A stretch of 64,000 nt of DNA from CAYVWB01 sp964455395 (GCA_964455395.1 CAYVWB010000006.1:28509-92508), one strand, 5' to 3'; counted from the first letter of the stretch, positions 34,899 through 45,099 are shown. Made by a program: numbers and translations. The notes: generated from the sequence alone by a model not told the origin.

Positions 34899-35879
34899 TC
34901 ACGTGGCGCGGAGCTCTTCCTCGTTGATGACCTGGAAGGCTTTGTTGCTCTTCACGGTGCCGCAGATGCCGTAGTACTTGCGCACGCCTTCCACCTCGGC
35001 TTCGAAAAGGTCGTCGGTGTCCGTGTCGAGGAGGATGATGTCGCCGATCTCCAGATTGAGGAGCTGGCGGCCGGTGATCTTGGCGCGTCCGAAGCGCACC
35101 AGCAGCTCCACGGGGGTCTCCATGAGGCGTTCCTTGAGGCGGCTGACCCAGGCGTGGTCCACCTCCAGACGTTCGGTCTGGAAGCTGGCGTGCAGCTTGG
35201 AGCGGATGGGCTCGATGGTGGCGTACGGCAGGCAGAGCACCATGGAGCCGATGGCGTTTTCCAGCTCCACTTCGAAGGTGATGACGACGACCACGTCCGA
35301 GGGGGGGACGATGGCTGCGAACTGGGGGTTGATCTCGGAGCGCACCAGCTCCAGATTGACGTCGTGCACGGGCCGCCAGGATTCCTCCATGTTGTCCAGC
35401 ACGATCTTGATGACGCGGTCCACGATGGCCTGTTCGATACGGGTGAACTCCCGCCCCTCGATCTTGGGCTGCGAGCCTGCGCCCCCGAAGAAGTTCTCCA
35501 CCAGAGCGAAGACCAGCCGGGAGTCCACAACCATGATGGCGTTGCCGCGCAAGGGCTCCATCTTGAAAATGTTGATGGACGTGGGCACGGGGAGCGAGCG
35601 CATGAAGTCCCCGAATTTCGTCATGTCGATGGAGATGGGGTTGAGCTCCACACGCTTGCGGATGGTGTTGGAAAGCGCGTTGGTGCACAGCCGCGCGAAG
35701 CGGTCGTTGACGATCTCCAGCACGGGCATGCGGCCGCGGATGATGCGGTCCTGGTTGGCGAGGTCGAAGGGGACGATGCCGGAGTCGTCCTCCGTGACGT
35801 CGGACTCCACTTCGATCTCGCCGCCGGAGAGGCCCCGCAGGAGAATATCGACTTCGTCTTGGGCGAGAATCTTGCTCAT
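34899..35879 (-). CDS. fliM: flagellar motor switch protein FliM
   Basis: A 326-residue C-ring protein. The N-terminal ILAQDEVDILLRG (4-16) is the segment that binds phosphorylated CheY. The middle CheC-like domain includes NRKRVELNP-type sequence (RKRVELNPISI) and FFGGAG, and the C-terminal SpoA/surface-presentation domain is ETPVELLVRFGRAKITGRQLLN. FliM sets the direction of motor rotation. It stands apart from the flagellar cluster at the start of the window, with a small membrane protein gene 213 bases upstream on the same strand. Confidence 0.96.
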   Translation of the reverse strand: MSKILAQDEVDILLRGLSGGEIEVESDVTEDDSGIVPFDLANQDRIIRGRMPVLEIVNDRFARLCTNALSNTIRKRVELNPISIDMTKFGDFMRSLPVPTSINIFKMEPLRGNAIMVVDSRLVFALVENFFGGAGSQPKIEGREFTRIEQAIVDRVIKIVLDNMEESWRPVHDVNLELVRSEINPQFAAIVPPSDVVVVITFEVELENAIGSMVLCLPYATIEPIRSKLHASFQTERLEVDHAWVSRLKERLMETPVELLVRFGRAKITGRQLLNLEIGDIILLDTDTDDLFEAEVEGVRKYYGICGTVKSNKAFQVINEEELRAT

Positions 35880-36053
35880 GAGCTGGCCCCGCGACCGCGT
35901 CCGCCGTCCCCTGCCGTCGGCGAGGAGGGGCGCCGGTCGTTCCTGATGGGTTTCGAATGACTGTAGAACGCCGGCGCGCCACGGTCAACCACCCCGCCGG
36001 AAAGGCTGGTCGAGGCGCACTCGGCAGGCGCAGTTCGTACGGGGCGAAAGCGT

Positions 36054-36077
36054 CTTCCTCCATGCTCCTGGAGGAAG
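36054..36077 (-). terminator. hairpin after the small membrane protein gene
   Basis: CTTCCTCCA (36054-36062) and TGGAGGAAG (36069-36077) form a perfect 9-bp stem with a 6-base loop, 15 bases beyond the stop at 36093. The T-run in the minus direction is poor (CTTTCG), so termination may be inefficient and allow read-through to fliM. Confidence 0.45.
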
Positions 36078-36092
36078 CGGGATTGCTACGGC

Positions 36093-36410
36093 TTACTGGA
36101 TGTCGATGGGGAATCGATCGGGGTCGCCGGTGAAGATCACCGCGAAAGCTTCGAAAACGAAATAGCAGAGCAAGGCGATGATGATGAGCTGCAAGATATC
36201 CAGCGGATGCACCACGACCCGGCGCACGGTGACCTTGGTGTGGAAACCGTCCTGCACATCCTGGATGCGGTAGGTCGCCTTGCTCTTGTTGCGCTTGCGC
36301 ACCCGGATGGAGCCGCCGGGTTTGAGCTCGTGGCGCTCCACTTCATCGAAGAGTTCGGTGACGTCTTGCCCGGTGCGTGCGTCATAGAAAAACACCACGC
36401 CGGAGCTCAT
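36093..36410 (-). CDS. small membrane-anchored protein of unknown function
   Basis: A 105-residue protein. The first 65 residues are charged and appear folded (VFFYDARTGQDVTELF, then a basic IRVRKRNKSKATYRI), and a hydrophobic segment at about 72-95 (ILQLIIIALLCYFVFEAFAVIF) anchors it near the C-terminus. ATG 36410 has AAGGGG 8 bases upstream and is preferred over 36443. I do not recognise the family. It lies between a rhomboid protease gene and fliM on the same strand. No function is assigned. Confidence 0.65.
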   Translation of the reverse strand: MSSGVVFFYDARTGQDVTELFDEVERHELKPGGSIRVRKRNKSKATYRIQDVQDGFHTKVTVRRVVVHPLDILQLIIIALLCYFVFEAFAVIFTGDPDRFPIDIQ

Positions 36411-36527
36411 TCCCGGGTCCCCTTGTACGTGCTCTGTATTCATTCACATGCGCCTTGAATTGAGGAATAGAGGGTGGGGTTCAGCATCCTTAGCACGAAA
36501 CCTGCGGACAGCGCAATTCGCAACCTT

Positions 36528-37628
36528 TCACGCCGCGCCAAGACGAACAAACCAGCATGCGCCCACGGCCGCAGCGGCCAACGCTGTCAGCATGGCGTTC
36601 GCATGTCCGCCGGGAGCCCACCCCCGTAACGCCACCCACCCGCACACCGCCCCGGGGGCCATGCCCACCACGAACCCCAACAAGTGCGCGCCGAGATCCA
36701 CGCGGCCCTCCCCTGCGCCCAGAAACGCCAAAAAACCCACGCCCATGGCCAGCGGCACGAAAGCCCCACGCACGGCCGCTTTCACCCGCGCCAACCCCGA
36801 ACCGTTCGCCACGCGCCGTTTCGCCGCCTCCACCGCCACGGCGCCAGCCAAGGCGCCCACCGCGCCAAACACCGCCGTGGAGGCGCCCAGACTCAAGTGG
36901 TCCGACCCGGAAAGCGCGCAGTTCAGCAGATTGCCCACAGCCCCGGAAGCGAGGATCGTCCACCATCCCAGCCCGCCGCCCACCCGACGCGTATAGAGGA
37001 AGAAGAACACTCCGCCAAAAAGCGCGTTGCCGAAGACGTGTTCCAGGTCCCCGTGCAAGGTCAGCGCCGTCACAGCGCGCGTCCACTGTCCCTCGCCGAG
37101 CACTGCGGCGCAGTCGGACATGCCCGCTTCCCGCCATGGGGTGGCCCAGTCCGGACCGCCGCCCCCCAGTGTCGTGGAGAGGGTGGGGTCCGTCCGGGTG
37201 ACGACGACATGGAAAAGCGCCAGCGCTGCGCAGACCACCAACGTCTGCGTCACGCCTGCGCGGGAAGGAGAGGATGGCTGAGCGTACGCGCCTTCAGGAT
37301 TCTCGCGTTCGTACGCGCTGACCTCGGCCACGGCGCGGTCCGCGTCGTGGGGGGGCACCAACAGCGCCGTGGCGGCGGCTCGATAGGGCTTGCCCGGTCG
37401 GCATGGCACGCCGCGCGCTTCCAGCACCAGCGCCCACAGCCGACGCCGCGGACCATCTGCGCGACGGCCGGTTGCGGCTTCCAGCTGGGGCGTCACATCC
37501 TCCCAGGCGGGCGAATCGGGCCACTCCGTGGAGTCGGGTCGCTCGACGCGCGCGCCCTGCTCGACGCGGTCGCCTCTGGAGGGGCGGCGTAGCAGCCGCC
37601 GCCGGTCGGGTCGTCGGTCCATGGACAT
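36528..37628 (-). CDS. rhomboid family intramembrane serine protease
   Basis: A 366-residue protein: a hydrophilic N-terminal domain of about 125 residues with basic and acidic patches, then at least six membrane segments. Rhomboid landmarks are LEHVFGN (H197, N201), the catalytic serine in GASTAVFGAVG (S250) and the catalytic histidine in AHLLGFVVG (H315). The usual GxSG is GAST here, which is a tolerated variant. Substrates are unknown. The start is uncertain within the charged N-terminus. The 181 bases upstream to fxsA (37629-37809) hold only short AT-rich ATGCGAA repeats near 37785-37810. Confidence 0.85.
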   Translation of the reverse strand: MSMDRRPDRRRLLRRPSRGDRVEQGARVERPDSTEWPDSPAWEDVTPQLEAATGRRADGPRRRLWALVLEARGVPCRPGKPYRAAATALLVPPHDADRAVAEVSAYERENPEGAYAQPSSPSRAGVTQTLVVCAALALFHVVVTRTDPTLSTTLGGGGPDWATPWREAGMSDCAAVLGEGQWTRAVTALTLHGDLEHVFGNALFGGVFFFLYTRRVGGGLGWWTILASGAVGNLLNCALSGSDHLSLGASTAVFGAVGALAGAVAVEAAKRRVANGSGLARVKAAVRGAFVPLAMGVGFLAFLGAGEGRVDLGAHLLGFVVGMAPGAVCGWVALRGWAPGGHANAMLTALAAAAVGACWFVRLGAA

Positions 37629-37809
37629 GGGGTGACGGTGCTGTGGAGTGGGGTGCGCTCTCGGTCGCAGCGGTCGCCTCGGTGGCAGCGGTCGCAGCGG
37701 ACAGCAGGGGAATGCAGGGACTGGGAACGTCTGGGGACGGCGCGCTCAGGCGGCGTTGCGCATCATCCGTATCATTCCAGAATCATGCGAACCATTCGAA
37801 GCATGCGAA

Positions 37810-38205
37810 TCAGGGGTAGTTGCTCACGCGAATCCGGCCCTCGCGCATCCACTGCTCGATCTTGCGACGCAGCCAGCGCTTGAGCCTGCCTCGCGCTGCA
37901 GGGACGAGCAGCGTGATGCCCACCACGTCGGTGAGGAGGCCGGGGGTGAGCAGCACGACGCCCGCGACAAGGATGAGGAAAGCGTCGATGAGCTCTTCGC
38001 CGGGCATGAGGCCTTCGTTGAGACGCTTGCGGATGGCGAGCATGGTGGAATAGCCCTGACGACGCGCGAGCCATGCGCCGGCTGCGCCGGTGGCGACGAC
38101 GAGGGCGATGGTCTCCAGCCCGCCAATGACGCGGCCCACCTCGATGAGCAGGTAGAGCTCCGTCAGGGGAATGAGCGTGAAGGCGAGAAAGAGTTTGAAG
38201 AACAT
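37810..38205 (-). CDS. fxsA: FxsA family membrane protein
   Basis: A 131-residue protein matching FxsA: FFKLFLAFTLIPLTELYLLIEVG (hydrophobic start with conserved Pro and Glu), then TIALVVATGAAGAWLARRQG, a PGEELIDAFLILVAGVVLLTPG core and a basic C-terminal tail. Three to four membrane segments. FxsA is known for relieving F-factor exclusion of phage T7 in E. coli; its ordinary role is unclear. It follows rpmB on the same strand behind a terminator. Confidence 0.9.
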   Translation of the reverse strand: MFFKLFLAFTLIPLTELYLLIEVGRVIGGLETIALVVATGAAGAWLARRQGYSTMLAIRKRLNEGLMPGEELIDAFLILVAGVVLLTPGLLTDVVGITLLVPAARGRLKRWLRRKIEQWMREGRIRVSNYP

Positions 38206-38283
38206 GGCGTGGGTTCCTTCTGCAGGGATGAGCCTACGCCAATGACCAGGGGTCCGTAAAGCGCGGCGCCGTGCGAATGCGCG

Positions 38284-38309
38284 AAAAGGGCGCCGTGTGG
38301 GGCGCCCTT
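38284..38309 (-). terminator. Rho-independent terminator of rpmB
   Basis: On the minus strand AAGGGCGCC pairs perfectly with GGCGCCCTT (9 bp, 6-base loop) and is followed by TTTTC. It lies 107 bases past the rpmB stop and before fxsA. The sequence between it and rpmB has no gene. Confidence 0.75.
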
Positions 38310-38416
38310 GCCGTGGAAAAGGGGGGGCGGAGCAGCTGCAGCAGGGGAGGCGTCGCCCTAGGCGCCAGCGCCCGCCATCCGCCCGAGCCTCCGCAAGGCT
38401 GCGCCCTGCAAGCGCG

Positions 38417-38623
38417 TCAGCTGGCGGCCTTGACGGGCTTGGTCACCGCGCCGGAGCGCAGGCACCGGGTGCACACGTTGATGCGCTTCACTTGACCGGA
38501 AGGCATTTGCGCACGGACGTTTTGCAGGTTCGGCATGAACCGGCGCTTGGTCTTGTTGTTGGCGTGGCTGACGTTGTTGCCGACATGGGGCCGCTTGCCA
38601 CAGACGTCGCAGACTTTGGACAT
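38417..38623 (-). CDS. rpmB: 50S ribosomal protein L28
   Basis: A 68-residue L28. It begins [20 protein letters not shown] and keeps two CxxC pairs (CDVC and CTRC), the zinc-binding form, rather than the zinc-free paralogue. [13 protein letters not shown] is the family core. The ATG at 38623 has AAGGAGC 8 bases upstream. Transcribed divergently from the yceD-rpmF operon. Confidence 0.96.
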   Translation of the reverse strand: MSKVCDVCGKRPHVGNNVSHANNKTKRRFMPNLQNVRAQMPSGQVKRINVCTRCLRSGAVTKPVKAAS

Positions 38624-38678
38624 GGCGTTCGCTCCTTGGAAAAACCAGCCGCCGGGGATTGCGCCCAAGGCTGGACGA

Positions 38679-38687
38679 GTTATATCA
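38679..38687 (-). promoter_or_regulatory. extended -10 promoter of rpmB
   Basis: On the minus strand TGATATAAC has a TGN extension before TATAAC (5 of 6 to TATAAT). No good -35 is seen, which fits an extended -10 promoter. The transcript would start near 38672, about 48 bases before rpmB. Confidence 0.45.
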
Positions 38688-38839
38688 CAGGGGTCGTCCC
38701 CCGACGCCGCCGCGAAGCGCTCTGTCTCGCGCTCGGCGAGAGGGCGCCGACTTCACGCCGACGCGCAGCGCATCCGCATCGGCTGCGTGGGGAAGGAGAG
38801 GTGGTAGCCTTCCTCGGAGAAAATTGCAAGCTTTTTTTC

Positions 38840-38869
38840 TTGACAAGGAAAACCCCCCGCATGTAAAGA
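38840..38869 (+). promoter_or_regulatory. promoter of the yceD-rpmF-plsX-fab operon
   Basis: TTGACA (38840-38845) is followed after 18 bases by TAAAGA (38864-38869). The predicted start is about 17 bases before the yceD ATG. The -10 lies in the loop of an inverted repeat (see next entry). Confidence 0.6.
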
Positions 38870-38875
38870 CGGGGG
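38854..38875 (+). promoter_or_regulatory. inverted repeat enclosing the -10 element, possible operator
   Basis: CCCCCG (38854-38859) and CGGGGG (38870-38875) are perfect arms around a 10-base centre that holds the -10 TAAAGA. A dimeric regulator bound here would exclude RNA polymerase. FapR-like control of plsX/fab operons is known in Firmicutes, but no regulator can be named here. Confidence 0.4.
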
Positions 38876-38892
38876 TCTTTGCGAGGGAACGC

Positions 38893-39423
38893 ATGTCACA
38901 ACTGTGGGCGCCGTTGCATGACATCCCGGCTGAAGGCCGGGACTTTTCATTTACCGACCCCGCGCTCTTCAGCGAGCCGTGGAAAGAGTTCGGTCTGCCC
39001 TACTCCATGCGGAACCCGCTGCAGGCGGCGCTGTTCGTCTCCCCGCAGCCGGACGGCTTCCTGCTCACCGGCCGCATCCAGGGGACCGTGGCGGCGCCAT
39101 GCGACCGCTGCGCCAACGACGCCGTGATCCCCGTGGACCACGAATTCCAGGAGTTCGAACCACTCCCGGAAGCGGACGCCGAGATGGATGAAGAGCCCAG
39201 CAGCCTGCTGCGCCAAGGGCAACAAGGCTTCGAGCTGGACGTGGCCGGTCTCTTCTGGGAGCAGTTCAACCTCGCCATGCCCGTCAAGCCCTTGTGCCGG
39301 CGGGATTGCAAGGGATTGTGCCCCGAGTGCGGGGCAGACCTGAACGCTGGTCCCTGCGCGTGCGCCAGAGACGATGGCGACCCGCGCATGGCCGCTTTGC
39401 GCGGCTTGAAGCTTGACAAGTGA
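38893..39423 (+). CDS. yceD: YceD/DUF177 family protein (23S rRNA accumulation)
   Basis: A 176-residue DUF177 protein. CDRC near residue 75 and a cysteine-rich end (CRRDCKGLCPECGADLN, about 140-156) are typical of this family and suggest a metal site. YceD is needed for 23S rRNA accumulation and is normally encoded directly before rpmF, as here. The ATG follows GAGGG at 6 bases. Confidence 0.9.
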   Translation: MSQLWAPLHDIPAEGRDFSFTDPALFSEPWKEFGLPYSMRNPLQAALFVSPQPDGFLLTGRIQGTVAAPCDRCANDAVIPVDHEFQEFEPLPEADAEMDEEPSSLLRQGQQGFELDVAGLFWEQFNLAMPVKPLCRRDCKGLCPECGADLNAGPCACARDDGDPRMAALRGLKLDK

Positions 39424-39539
39424 TGAACGAATCCCGAGACAGCTCCGCACACCGGACGGCGCGACACGGCGCGACACGCTCCGGCAAGCTGGCATCAACC
39501 ATAAAGAACGACGCACTACCCCACGCGCAGAGGTGAATC

Positions 39540-39719
39540 ATGGCTGTTCCTCAACGTAAAGTCTCCAAGTCCAGAAAGCGCATGCGCCGCGCGCACCACC
39601 ACGTGCCCGTGCCCAACGTCATCTACTGCCATTGCGGCGAACCCTCCCTGCCCCACTGCGTGTGCCCCGGTTGCGGAACCTACCGGGGTCGGCAATACCT
39701 GCAGGCCGAGGATGTCTAG
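39540..39719 (+). CDS. rpmF: 50S ribosomal protein L32
   Basis: A 59-residue L32 (MAVPQRKVSKSRKRMRRAHH start) with zinc-ligand cysteines C30, C32, C42 and C45, the zinc-containing form. The ATG follows GAGGTG. plsX starts 8 bases inside its end, so the two are translationally coupled, linking ribosome and phospholipid synthesis as in many bacteria. Confidence 0.96.
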   Translation: MAVPQRKVSKSRKRMRRAHHHVPVPNVIYCHCGEPSLPHCVCPGCGTYRGRQYLQAEDV

Positions 39720-40848
39720 CGGCCTCCCCCGGGCGGATGTCCCTGCGACGATCGCCCAGGCCGAGACGCCCGTCATCGCCGTGGACGCCATGGGCGGCGA
39801 CCACGGCCCCGCTGTGGTCATCCCCGGCGCCTTGCGCGCCGCCAAGCGCGACGGCTTCCGCCTCATCCTCGTGGGTGACGAGCGCCGCATCGAAGCGGAG
39901 CTGGAGAAGCACGCCTCGCTGCTGGCGTCGCCTCATGCAGGCCAAAGCGTCCACGCCTTTCACGGGGAGGGCGCGCGCGCGGAGATCGTCCACGCCACGC
40001 AGGTCGCCGCCATGGGTGAAAAGCCCTCGGAAATCCTGCGCCGCAAGAAGGACTCCTCCATCCAGCGCGCGTTCGCCCTGGTGAAGGAAGGCCGCGCGCA
40101 CGGCGTGGTCAGCGCCGGCAACTCGGGCGCCACGGTCGCGTGTGGCATGTTCATCCTGGGCCGCATCGACGGCGTGGAGCGGCCGGCGCTGGCGTCCATC
40201 ATGCAGACCGAACGCCAGCCCATGGTCCTGGTGGATGTGGGCGCCAATGTGGACTGCAAGCCCTACCACCTCTTCCAGTTCGGCATCATGGCGGACGTGC
40301 TCGCGCGTGACGTGCTCGGCGTGGAAAAGCCCCGCGTGGGCCTGCTCTCCATCGGGGAGGAGGAAGGCAAAGGCAACCTCCAGGTGAAGGAAGCCTTCGA
40401 GCTCTTCAAGATGAACCCCGCGCTGAACTTCGTCGGCAACGTGGAAGGCCGCGACATCTTCACCGGTGAAGTGGACGTGGTGGTCTGCGACGGCTTCGTG
40501 GGCAACGTGGCGCTCAAGCTCTCCGAGGGATTGTGCTATTCCCTTTCGCGGATGCTCAAGCGTGAGCTCATGCGTTCCCTGCCGGCTCGCCTGGGCGCAA
40601 GCCTGGTGGCTGGAGCGCTGAAACGCTTCGCCCGTCTGGTGGACTACGCCGAATACGGCGGCGCTCCGGTGCTGGGTCTGCAAGGCATCGCCATCGTCTG
40701 TCACGGAGCCTCCAACGAGAAGGCCATCACCAGCGCCTGCGCCATGGCCGCCACCTATGTGCGCAAGGAGACCAACCAGCACCTCATGACGGAGCTCTCC
40801 GCCAACGAAGAGCTCTCGCGCTTCGGCAAAGCGGCCATGAAGCTGTAG
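39712..40848 (+). CDS. plsX: phosphate acyltransferase PlsX
   Basis: A 378-residue peripheral enzyme converting acyl-ACP to acyl-phosphate, the first step of phosphatidic acid synthesis by PlsX/PlsY. Conserved: IAVDAMGGDHGP (22-33), SAGNSGATVACG, LVDVGANVDCKP, GLLSIGEEEGKGN and VVCDGFVGNVALKLSEG. Length is a little above the usual 330-355. The start overlaps rpmF; fabH begins 57 bases on. Confidence 0.96.
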   Translation: MSSGLPRADVPATIAQAETPVIAVDAMGGDHGPAVVIPGALRAAKRDGFRLILVGDERRIEAELEKHASLLASPHAGQSVHAFHGEGARAEIVHATQVAAMGEKPSEILRRKKDSSIQRAFALVKEGRAHGVVSAGNSGATVACGMFILGRIDGVERPALASIMQTERQPMVLVDVGANVDCKPYHLFQFGIMADVLARDVLGVEKPRVGLLSIGEEEGKGNLQVKEAFELFKMNPALNFVGNVEGRDIFTGEVDVVVCDGFVGNVALKLSEGLCYSLSRMLKRELMRSLPARLGASLVAGALKRFARLVDYAEYGGAPVLGLQGIAIVCHGASNEKAITSACAMAATYVRKETNQHLMTELSANEELSRFGKAAMKL

Positions 40849-40905
40849 AGGACGCCGCGCGCCTGCGTCGACACCCGCCTGCCCCCTTTTTTCTTCGGAT
40901 TCCTG

Positions 40906-41898
40906 ATGACCCAGACGAGCTACATCCTCGGCGTCGGTTGCGCCTTGCCTGAACGCGTGCTCACCAACGCGGACCTCGAAGCCATGGTGGACACGTCCAA
41001 CGACTGGATTCTCGCGCGCACCGGCATCATGGAACGCCGCATCGCCGCGCCTGGCCAAGTGACCTCCGATCTGGCCCGGGAAGCCGCCCTCGTCGCCTTG
41101 GAAGACGCCGGCCTTGAAGTGGACGACTTGACGCACATCGTCGTCGCCACCTGCACGCCGGACGCGTACTGCCCCAGCACCGCGTCCATCCTTTCGCACA
41201 AGCTCGGCGCGCACGGGGCCATGGTCATGGACATGAACGCTGCCTGCGCTGGCTTCATCTACTCCCTGGAAGTGGCGCGCAGCTTCGTATGCGCCAATCC
41301 TCAAGCGAAAATCCTGCTTGTGGCGGCTGAAGTGCTCACCAGCCGCGTGAACTGGGCGGACCGCACCACCTGCGTGCTCTTCGGCGACGGCGCCGGCGCC
41401 GCCATCATCGCTGGCGAGCCCTCAAGCAACACCCCCGGCCGCATCGGCGACATCGAACTGGCGTCCAACGGCGCGCACTGGGAGCTACTCACCATGAAAG
41501 GCGGCGGCTCATCCGCGCCCTACGGGCTGGGCGATCCCGTGCGCGACGACTTCTTCATCACCATGGAAGGCCGGGAAATCTTCCGCCACGCCGTGCGCAA
41601 CATGGAGTCCATCTGCCGCACCGTGCTCAAGGAAGAAGACATGACCGTGGAGGACTTGGGACTGGTCATCACGCATCAAGCGAATCTGCGCATCATCGAA
41701 GCGCTGGCCAACCGGTTGTGCGTGCCCAAGGAGAAACTTTTCGTCAACGTTCACAAGTACGGCAACACCTCCGCCGCTTCCGTGCCCATCGCCTTGGCGG
41801 AAGCGCGTCAACAAAGCCGCTTCGGCGCCGGGGATTCCGTGCTGCTGGCCACTTTCGGCGGCGGCTTGACCTGGGCGGGGTGCGTGCTGCACTTCTAA
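40906..41898 (+). CDS. fabH: beta-ketoacyl-ACP synthase III FabH
   Basis: A 330-residue condensing enzyme that starts fatty acid chains from acetyl-CoA and malonyl-ACP. Catalytic triad Cys 114 (NAACAGF), His 257 (ITHQAN) and Asn 287 (YGNTSAAS); GGGLTWAGC at the end is the family signature. In an operon with plsX upstream and fabG, acpP and fabF downstream. No strong ribosome binding site was seen before ATG 40906. Confidence 0.96.
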   Translation: MTQTSYILGVGCALPERVLTNADLEAMVDTSNDWILARTGIMERRIAAPGQVTSDLAREAALVALEDAGLEVDDLTHIVVATCTPDAYCPSTASILSHKLGAHGAMVMDMNAACAGFIYSLEVARSFVCANPQAKILLVAAEVLTSRVNWADRTTCVLFGDGAGAAIIAGEPSSNTPGRIGDIELASNGAHWELLTMKGGGSSAPYGLGDPVRDDFFITMEGREIFRHAVRNMESICRTVLKEEDMTVEDLGLVITHQANLRIIEALANRLCVPKEKLFVNVHKYGNTSAASVPIALAEARQQSRFGAGDSVLLATFGGGLTWAGCVLHF

Positions 41899-42180
41899 CC
41901 CGTGCACGCCGGATATGCTCGACGCACAGAGAGAGCGCATTTGATGTTGCCGGACTTTTGGGATAAGGCCTAATGGCTCCGCCGCCCCCGGACTTGACGC
42001 AGCGCCTGGAATCCTCGTGGGTTGTCTTGTTGACGCAGGGGGCGCCGCCGGACGGGAAAGGGTTTCACCGGCAACGGGGCGGATTGTCACGGATGCGTCG
42101 GCGCCGCGCGGCTCCAGGGTCGGGCTTCCGAGTTCCCGGGGCGCGACACGGCAGCGTTTCGAACCGGGCAGCGCCCCCTG

Positions 42181-42248
42181 CGTCCGTGTCGCCACTGCGT
42201 CCGTGTCGCCACTGCGTCCGTGTCGCCACTGCGTCCGTGTCGCCACTG
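42181..42248. repeat. 17-bp minisatellite, four perfect copies
   Basis: The unit CGTCCGTGTCGCCACTG is repeated four times without a mismatch in the 420-base fabH-fabG spacer (41899-42318). No gene is supported in this spacer. Since 17 is not a multiple of 3, the repeat is not kept for coding reasons. There are no unique spacers, so it is not a CRISPR array. Confidence 0.95.
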
Positions 42249-42318
42249 TCGCCCCGAGTGAATCCCGAGCGCACGGATGCGCAGTCACCTCCAACCCCCA
42301 TCGCCATCCCGAGAGATC

Positions 42319-43062
42319 ATGAACGACACGCACAAGACAGCACTCGTCACCGGCGGCTCCCGCGGCATCGGCCGCGCCGTGGCCCTGCGTCTGGCGGCCG
42401 ACGGTTTCCAGGTCTACCTGACGTACGTCTCCAAGCCCGAACTCGCACAGGAGACGGTGGAGGCCATCACCAACGCCGGCGGACAAGCCGAAGCCTTCGC
42501 GCTGGATGTGGCCGATCCCGACGCCATCCGCGCCTTCTTCGCCGAGCGCATCAAGGACAAAGTGTCGCTGCACGCGCTGGTGAACAACGCCGGCATGACC
42601 AAAGACGGCCTCTTGCTGCGCATGAAGGAAGCGGACTTCGACCGTGTCCTGAACGTGAACCTGAAGGGCGTCTTCCTCTGCATGCAGGAAGCCTGCAAGT
42701 TGATGAGCAAGCAGCGCGCCGGCCGCATCGTGAACATCTCTTCGGTGGTGGCGCAGATGGGCAACGCCGGGCAAGCCAATTACGTGGCGTCCAAGGCCGG
42801 GGTTCTGGGTCTGACCAAGACCGCAGCGCAGGAGATGGCCTCGCGCAACATCACGGTGAATGCGGTGACTCCCGGCTTCATCGAGACGGACATGACCGAC
42901 GTATTGAGCGAGAAAGTCCGCGAGGAGCTGCTCTCCCGCGTGCCCCTCAAGCGCATGGGGACGCCGGAGGACATCGCCGCAGCAGTCTCCTACCTCTGCA
43001 GCGAGGACGCCGGGTACGTCACGGGGCAGATCCTCTCGGTGAACGGCGGCCTCTACATGTAA
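42319..43062 (+). CDS. fabG: 3-oxoacyl-ACP reductase FabG
   Basis: A 247-residue short-chain dehydrogenase that reduces 3-oxoacyl-ACP with NADPH. The cofactor motif is [10 protein letters not shown] (11-20), NNAGMTKDG marks the core, and the catalytic set is Ser 142, Tyr 155 and Lys 159 (NISS, YVASK). The C-terminal [16 protein letters not shown] is FabG-like. The upstream spacer of 420 bases is unusual inside this operon. The ribosome binding site GAGAG is weak. Confidence 0.95.
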   Translation: MNDTHKTALVTGGSRGIGRAVALRLAADGFQVYLTYVSKPELAQETVEAITNAGGQAEAFALDVADPDAIRAFFAERIKDKVSLHALVNNAGMTKDGLLLRMKEADFDRVLNVNLKGVFLCMQEACKLMSKQRAGRIVNISSVVAQMGNAGQANYVASKAGVLGLTKTAAQEMASRNITVNAVTPGFIETDMTDVLSEKVREELLSRVPLKRMGTPEDIAAAVSYLCSEDAGYVTGQILSVNGGLYM

Positions 43063-43187
43063 TCGAACGATATTTCCCTGAACGAGCCGCCATTGCGACC
43101 CCCGCACCCGGCGGCGCCTTCCTCACGGCGCGGGCCTTGCATTTCGCCGCGCGCCCCAACGTCAACCGTCATTCGTGGAGTGAGCAC

Positions 43188-43418
43188 ATGTCTGTCGAAG
43201 AAAAAGTGCACAAAATCATCGTGGACCAACTGGGCGTGTCCCCTGACGAAATCAAGCCCGAGGCGTCCTTCGTGGACGACCTGAACGCCGACTCCCTGGA
43301 CATCACCGAGCTGATCATGGCCATGGAGGAAGAGTTCGGCATCGAGATCGACGACGACGACGCGCAGAAGATCGCCCGCGTCCAAGACGCCATCGATTAC
43401 ATTTCCAACAAGCAGTAG
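43188..43418 (+). CDS. acpP: acyl carrier protein
   Basis: A 76-residue acidic ACP. Ser 36 in ADSLDITEL receives the 4'-phosphopantetheine arm that carries growing acyl chains. It starts [17 protein letters not shown] and ends [14 protein letters not shown] lies 8 bases upstream of the ATG. It is placed between fabG and fabF as in most proteobacteria. Confidence 0.98.
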   Translation: MSVEEKVHKIIVDQLGVSPDEIKPEASFVDDLNADSLDITELIMAMEEEFGIEIDDDDAQKIARVQDAIDYISNKQ

Positions 43419-43479
43419 CGCTCGCGCAGCCAGCGCCTGTGGACGCCTGCGCGCGGCGTCGCGTATGCGATACGTCAAG

Positions 43480-43523
43480 GCGCTTGTTCCGCACCTGTGG
43501 GAACGCCGGGGCGGAACAAGCGC
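43480..43523. other. 12-bp perfect inverted repeat in the acpP-fabF spacer
   Basis: GCGCTTGTTCCG (43480-43491) and CGGAACAAGCGC (43512-43523) are exact reverse complements with a 20-base loop. The stem lies 61 bases after the acpP stop. No U-run follows. It could end or protect an acpP transcript, giving the higher ACP level that cells need. The 375-base spacer (43419-43793) contains no supported gene. Confidence 0.6.
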
Positions 43524-43793
43524 GTGACGCTGCGCTGCAGGGCTGCGCACGGCCATGCGGCGACGCCGGGCCTTGCGCCGCGCGCACTTGTCCGGTTGAG
43601 ACGCCGAGGGTTTCGGCTGACCGTCCGCCCGGCTCACGCGTCCGCGTTCCCTGGATGTCCCGCACGCGTCCGCACAGGGCAAGGCGCGCGTCCACCCCAC
43701 ACATCGGATTCCGCGCTGCAGCGCAGGCCTTGGGCCTGATGCTCCGCCGACGCGGTCCCTTCTCTTCATTTCGCACTGTAACGAGGTTCACCC

Positions 43794-45035
<1,242 letters not shown>

Positions 45036-45099
45036 GGCGCGACCCCCTTGCGACTCCCATGACGCGCACCCTGTAGCGACCCAACACACGAGGAGTATT

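Noticed and set aside
37632..38259. Plus-strand frames across 37632-38259 as small genes
   Set aside because: They run antisense to fxsA and have no start site or recognisable motif.
42181..42248. Possible CRISPR array
   Set aside because: The 17-bp units abut each other with no unique spacers and no cas genes are present.
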